Assembly (NCBI GenBank): GCA_963703355.1
Contig: OY969813.1
Coordinates: 3,038,001 to 3,102,000 of the forward strand
Origin: Puia sp963703355
GTDB lineage: Bacteria; Bacteroidota; Bacteroidia; Chitinophagales; Chitinophagaceae
Direction of reading: 5' to 3'
DNA length: 64,000 nt
The notes under the pieces are model-generated. The model made no database searches and was not told where the DNA came from. It saw nothing but the letters and a program-made list of their open reading frames with translations. Within the stretch, counting starts at the first letter, position 1. The number at the start of each line of letters is the position of its first letter. Positions 61,216 through 64,000 of the stretch are shown here, in pieces. The translations under genes and the position numbers were made by a program.

Positions 61216-61540
61216 TGGATACGTTTTACAATTTAAACCTACAACAAAGACTCAGCAATTGCAATCAAAGCCTCTGAAACTCGATGAAAAGCTTGAAATC
61301 TTCGATGAGTAGACGCTTACATAACGCCTTTCGCTAATTATTAATTATGAATGATGGATTATTAATTGGGCCGGTTGGTTTCGGGTAAATAATATATTGA
61401 AAATCAATGATTATAAACCCTTAGAAATGAACGGGTAAGTGATGCCTAACCAATACTGGTCTGTTAATCGTTAATCGTTTAGCGTTATGCGTTCCGCGTT
61501 GTACGTTAAGCGTTCCGCCTTAAGCTTTGAGCCTTCCGCC
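61216..61540. other. Gap of 325 bases between the small lipoprotein and the carbonic anhydrase gene
   Basis: No gene is visible. The right third is a heptad array (61462-61545). A weaker heptad-like stretch may lie near 61309-61365 (ACGCTTA, CATAACG, TTAATTA, TGAATGA, TGGATTA). The promoter of the small lipoprotein must lie here, but I see no convincing box. Confidence 0.5.
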
Positions 61541-61545
61541 TTACG
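61462..61545. repeat. Heptad array at the end of the carbonic anhydrase gene
   Basis: Twelve units in exact phase: TGTTAAT, CGTTAAT, CGTTTAG, CGTTATG, CGTTCCG, CGTTGTA, CGTTAAG, CGTTCCG, CCTTAAG, CTTTGAG, CCTTCCG, CCTTACG. The gene's stop codon (61541-61543, minus strand) lies in the last unit. Confidence 0.9.
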
Positions 61546-62059
61546 CTTCCTTAAACCAGCTTGCATAAAGGATATAGTTATTGGCGATCCTTTCGATTTC
61601 CCCGTGAATAAGTTCCTGGGGTATATCCTTGATTTTGCGGGCGGGAACACCTCCGTAGATGACGCCATTTTCGACTTTTGTATTTTCAAGAACAATGGCT
61701 CCGGCGGCAATGATGGAGTTGCTGCCGATTTCTGCACCATCCATAATTACGGATCCCATTCCTATTAACACATTGTCCTGTATGGTGCATCCATGAATGA
61801 TGGCGTTGTGCCCAATGGAAACATTGTTCCCGACCACGGTTTTTGCTTTTTGATAAGTGCAGTGGATGATACAGCCATCCTGAATGTTTACTTTATTTCC
61901 GACACGAATACAGTTTACATCTCCCCGTACAACGGCATTGAACCATATGCTGCAATCATCGCCTATTACTACATCACCAACGATGGTTGCATTGGGCGCT
62001 ATATATACATTTTTTCCAAAAGTTGGCGAAATGCCTTTAACGGGAAGAATGACAGGCAT
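61541..62059 (-). CDS. Gamma-carbonic anhydrase family protein (PaaY/YrdA-like)
   Basis: 172 residues of left-handed beta-helix: FGKNVYIAPNATIVGDVVIG, SIWFNAVVRGDV and, with the metal histidines, IIHCT and IGHNAIIHG. The C-terminal helix EIERIANNYILYASWFKEA is typical. The family includes zinc carbonic anhydrases and thioesterase-like PaaY; activity of this member is open. The final residue and stop codon come from a heptad unit. Confidence 0.88.
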   Translation of the reverse strand: MPVILPVKGISPTFGKNVYIAPNATIVGDVVIGDDCSIWFNAVVRGDVNCIRVGNKVNIQDGCIIHCTYQKAKTVVGNNVSIGHNAIIHGCTIQDNVLIGMGSVIMDGAEIGSNSIIAAGAIVLENTKVENGVIYGGVPARKIKDIPQELIHGEIERIANNYILYASWFKEA

Positions 62060-62086
62060 GGTAATAATTTTGAGATTACACTAAGG

Positions 62087-62135
62087 TAAAGCTTAATGCT
62101 TAAAGCTGAAGGCTTAAAGCTTTTGACTAAAGGCT
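62087..62135. repeat. Heptad array in a divergent promoter region
   Basis: Seven units: TAAAGCT, TAATGCT, TAAAGCT, GAAGGCT, TAAAGCT, TTTGACT and AAAGGCT. It lies between two divergent start codons (62059 minus, 62276 plus), so here it cannot act as a terminator for either gene. Confidence 0.85.
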
Positions 62136-62248
62136 GGGGACCAATACTATACGCAATACATGGACGCTCCGACTTTATTTTTGTGATAACTGAATTTATT
62201 TATAGACTTTCGAATAGGAATTTTTAACCTACCTAAAAAAAGGTCATC

Positions 62249-62268
62249 GTTCCCGCATGTGAGGGAAC
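62249..62268 (+). promoter_or_regulatory. Small hairpin just before the class III aminotransferase start
   Basis: GTTCCC (62249-62254) pairs with GGGAAC (62263-62268) around an eight-base loop, ending seven bases before the ATG. It would lie over the ribosome landing site and might affect translation. A -7-like box TATTTTTG at 62176-62183 could be the promoter. Confidence 0.35.
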
Positions 62269-62275
62269 ATCTGTC

Positions 62276-63466
62276 ATGAATACAATGAATCAACGCGAAC
62301 TTTTTTTTAGACATCTTGGTCAGACTTCCCCCGCGCCCATTGCTCTCGAGATTGCACGCGCAGAAGGACAATATCTTTATGATATTAACGGAAAAAAATA
62401 TCTCGATGCCATCGGTGGTATCAGTGTTTGCAATACGGGCCATCGTCATCCTGAGGTAGTACAAGCAATAAAGGATCAGGCCGATCGCTTTCTGCATGTT
62501 TTGGTTTATGGAGAATTGATACAGTCTCCGCAGGTTGAATATGCGCATTTTCTTGCATCACATTTACCGGAGAATCTTCAATCTGTATTTTTTACGAATT
62601 CTGGAACAGAAGCGACAGAAGGTGCCATGAAACTGGCGAAGCGGGTTACCAACAGAACGGAAATTGCAGGATTCAATTACTCCTATCATGGTTCCACACA
62701 AGGCTCGTTGAGTCTGATGGGCGACGAATACTGGCGCAATGCATTTCGGCCCCTGCTCCCCGATATTCTGCATTTAAGATATAACAGTAAAGAGGATTTG
62801 GAGCTGATAACAGAGAAAACAGCTTGTGTTATAATTGAAACAGTACAGGCAGAAAATGGAGTCATCAAACCAATTGAAGGTTGGATGAAAGCCATTAGAA
62901 AAAAATGTGATGACACCGGAACATTGTTGATACTGGATGAAATTCAGGTGGGTTTCGGGAGGACGGGTTCATTATGGGGATTCCAACAGTATGAAATCAC
63001 TCCCGATATTCTTCTACTTGGCAAAGCGTTGGGTGGGGGATTGCCACTTGGCGCATTTATCGCTTCAAAAAACCTGATGGATCACTTTACAAACAATCCG
63101 GTTTTGGGTCATATAAGTACTTTCGGCGGACATCCCATAAGTTGTGCAGCGGGATTTGCAGCAATGAAAGTTTTAATCAGAGAAAATCTGATGTCTGGCG
63201 TTTTGGAGAAAGAGAACCTGTTTAGAAAATTACTGATTCATCCATCAATAAAATCAGTACGTACCGCGGGATTGCTGATCGCTGTTGAATTTGAAAATTT
63301 TGAAATGAGCAAAAAAATCGTGGATGGTTGCTTGCATGATGGGCTTCTGACTGATTGGTTTTTATTTGCTGCGAATTGTGTGCGTATCGCGCCACCACTT
63401 AGTATTTCATTATATGAAGTGGGTGAGATCTGTCGTATTATGTTGCATAATGCATCGGAACTTTAG
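62276..63466 (+). CDS. Class III PLP-dependent aminotransferase (acetylornithine/GABA type)
   Basis: 396 residues. GQYLYDINGKKYLDAIGGISVCNTGH near residue 30, FFTNSGTEATEGAMKLAKR near 105, LLILDEIQVGFGRTGSLWGFQQ near 220 and the PLP lysine in LLLGKALGGGLPLGAF near 250. The family includes acetylornithine and ornithine aminotransferases; with no arg genes adjacent, the substrate is not decided. A second ATG three codons in (62285) is an alternative start. Confidence 0.9.
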   Translation: MNTMNQRELFFRHLGQTSPAPIALEIARAEGQYLYDINGKKYLDAIGGISVCNTGHRHPEVVQAIKDQADRFLHVLVYGELIQSPQVEYAHFLASHLPENLQSVFFTNSGTEATEGAMKLAKRVTNRTEIAGFNYSYHGSTQGSLSLMGDEYWRNAFRPLLPDILHLRYNSKEDLELITEKTACVIIETVQAENGVIKPIEGWMKAIRKKCDDTGTLLILDEIQVGFGRTGSLWGFQQYEITPDILLLGKALGGGLPLGAFIASKNLMDHFTNNPVLGHISTFGGHPISCAAGFAAMKVLIRENLMSGVLEKENLFRKLLIHPSIKSVRTAGLLIAVEFENFEMSKKIVDGCLHDGLLTDWFLFAANCVRIAPPLSISLYEVGEICRIMLHNASEL

Positions 63467-63502
63467 AAATCCGAATCGTTTTATGATGAATATTTATTCT
63501 AA

Positions 63503-64000
63503 TTATCGTATCAACAGCACCGTTCCTTTTTTATTGATTGTTTTTTTGTTGAAGTCTATTCCCGATGCCTCCCATACATAGGTTCCCATGGGAGCTGGTC
63601 TGCCACCGATATTGCCATCCCAGCCAGGACCTGATTGTCTGGTTTCAAAAAGCAGTTCCCCATACCGGCTGAATACGCGGAAGTATTTGAAGGTTGAAAT
63701 GCCGACGGCTATCGGTCGGAAGATGTCGTTGACCCCATCTCCGTTCGGAGTAAACGCATTGGGGAGATAAATATCGGGACCGGTATAGTATTTTATATGA
63801 ATTGAATCGGTGAGAGAACAACCATGACTGTTGGTCATCGAGATATAGTATGTCATATCCGTTGTACTGGTAAGCACAGGATTTGGAATGGTCGGGTCGT
63901 TTAATCCAAATACCGGTGACCAGAGAAACTTTCCCCCGTTGTTGTAGTTTCCGTCATCGGCTTCCAATTGAAGGGTGGCTCCCCTGCTCAGGATGGTATC
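63503..64000 (-). CDS. T9SS type B sorting domain protein, C-terminal part only
   Basis: The frame is open from the window edge to a stop at 63503, giving about 165 residues. It starts in a PKD-like or Ig-like segment (LWSPVFGLNDPTIPNPVLT, YYISMTNSHGC), then the type B sorting domain: YLPNAFTPNGDGVNDIFRP, FRVFSRYGELLFET and GWDGNIGGRPAPMGTYVW. This domain sends large adhesins and enzymes through the type IX secretion system. The N-terminal part lies outside the window. It fits with GldB in the same window. Confidence 0.93.
   Translation of the reverse strand, partial: DTILSRGATLQLEADDGNYNNGGKFLWSPVFGLNDPTIPNPVLTSTTDMTYYISMTNSHGCSLTDSIHIKYYTGPDIYLPNAFTPNGDGVNDIFRPIAVGISTFKYFRVFSRYGELLFETRQSGPGWDGNIGGRPAPMGTYVWEASGIDFNKKTINKKGTVLLIR

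Noticed and set aside
61487..62089. Plus-strand frames opposite the carbonic anhydrase gene
   Set aside because: They are antisense to a complete family-matching gene and begin in heptad repeat sequence.
1..64000. tRNA, rRNA, insertion sequence or prophage
   Set aside because: No tRNA cloverleaf, rRNA segment, transposase or integrase was recognised; small RNAs cannot be excluded by eye.

Overview
The window reads as a chromosomal segment of a gliding, T9SS-bearing Bacteroidota, most likely near Chitinophagales/Sphingobacteriales. The evidence is a GldB gliding lipoprotein, a T9SS type B C-terminal sorting domain, Bacteroidota-type promoter boxes (TTTG / TAnnTTTG), almost no Shine-Dalgarno sites, a NusG-like (UpxY-type) gene heading a polysaccharide operon, type I isopentenyl-diphosphate isomerase, and a sphingolipid-desaturase-like enzyme. 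The species cannot be named from sequence alone.

Layout. 1-742: 5' part of an OafA-like acyltransferase (minus). 892-1941: radical SAM protein. 1942-2396: a leader with a promoter, two hairpins and a TTG-started NusG-like gene. 2397-48915: about 44 plus-strand genes forming one exopolysaccharide/O-antigen cluster, mostly with overlapping or nearly touching ends. In order it holds: export/assembly genes (Wza-like, Wzc-like BY-kinase); the WlbA/WlbB amino-uronate pair; an ABC exporter (Wzm/Wzt); CDP-6-deoxysugar genes (RfbF, RfbG, epimerase, C-methyltransferase); an AT-rich module (about 13.8-23 kb) with aminotransferase, dioxygenase, methyltransferases, MaoC-SDR fusion, FkbH-like protein, acyl carrier protein, hexapeptide acyltransferase, WbqC-like and CmcI-like proteins; many glycosyltransferases; WecB; a Wzy-like membrane protein; AsnB; a tandem-duplicated glycosyltransferase; WcaF-like acetyltransferase; Gmd and Fcl for GDP-fucose; and a YwqE-type tyrosine phosphatase that would counter the kinase at the start of the cluster. 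No Wzx flippase and no initiating phosphoglycosyl transferase were seen.

49262-64000 is ordinary chromosome: ECF sigma factor, idi, lipid desaturase, gldB/nadE (divergent), a lipoprotein, a moxR-DUF58-BatD-like-batA operon interrupted by a truncated four-helix-bundle (IVS) gene and running into rsgA, two small unknown genes, a gamma-carbonic anhydrase, a class III aminotransferase, and the C-terminal end of a T9SS-secreted protein.

The most unusual feature lies between the genes. From 46.8 to 62.1 kb (and at 853-887) nearly every intergenic gap carries degenerate tandem arrays with a strict 7-bp period. They often face each other as inverted arms, begin right at stop codons, and sometimes encode the last residues and stop codon of the gene. 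One reaches 26 copies between gmd and fcl. The only four-helix-bundle gene sits between two such arms. None were seen inside the 2.4-46.8 kb cluster. The second highlight is the acyl-carrier-protein module, which I infer decorates an amino sugar with an unusual acyl group.
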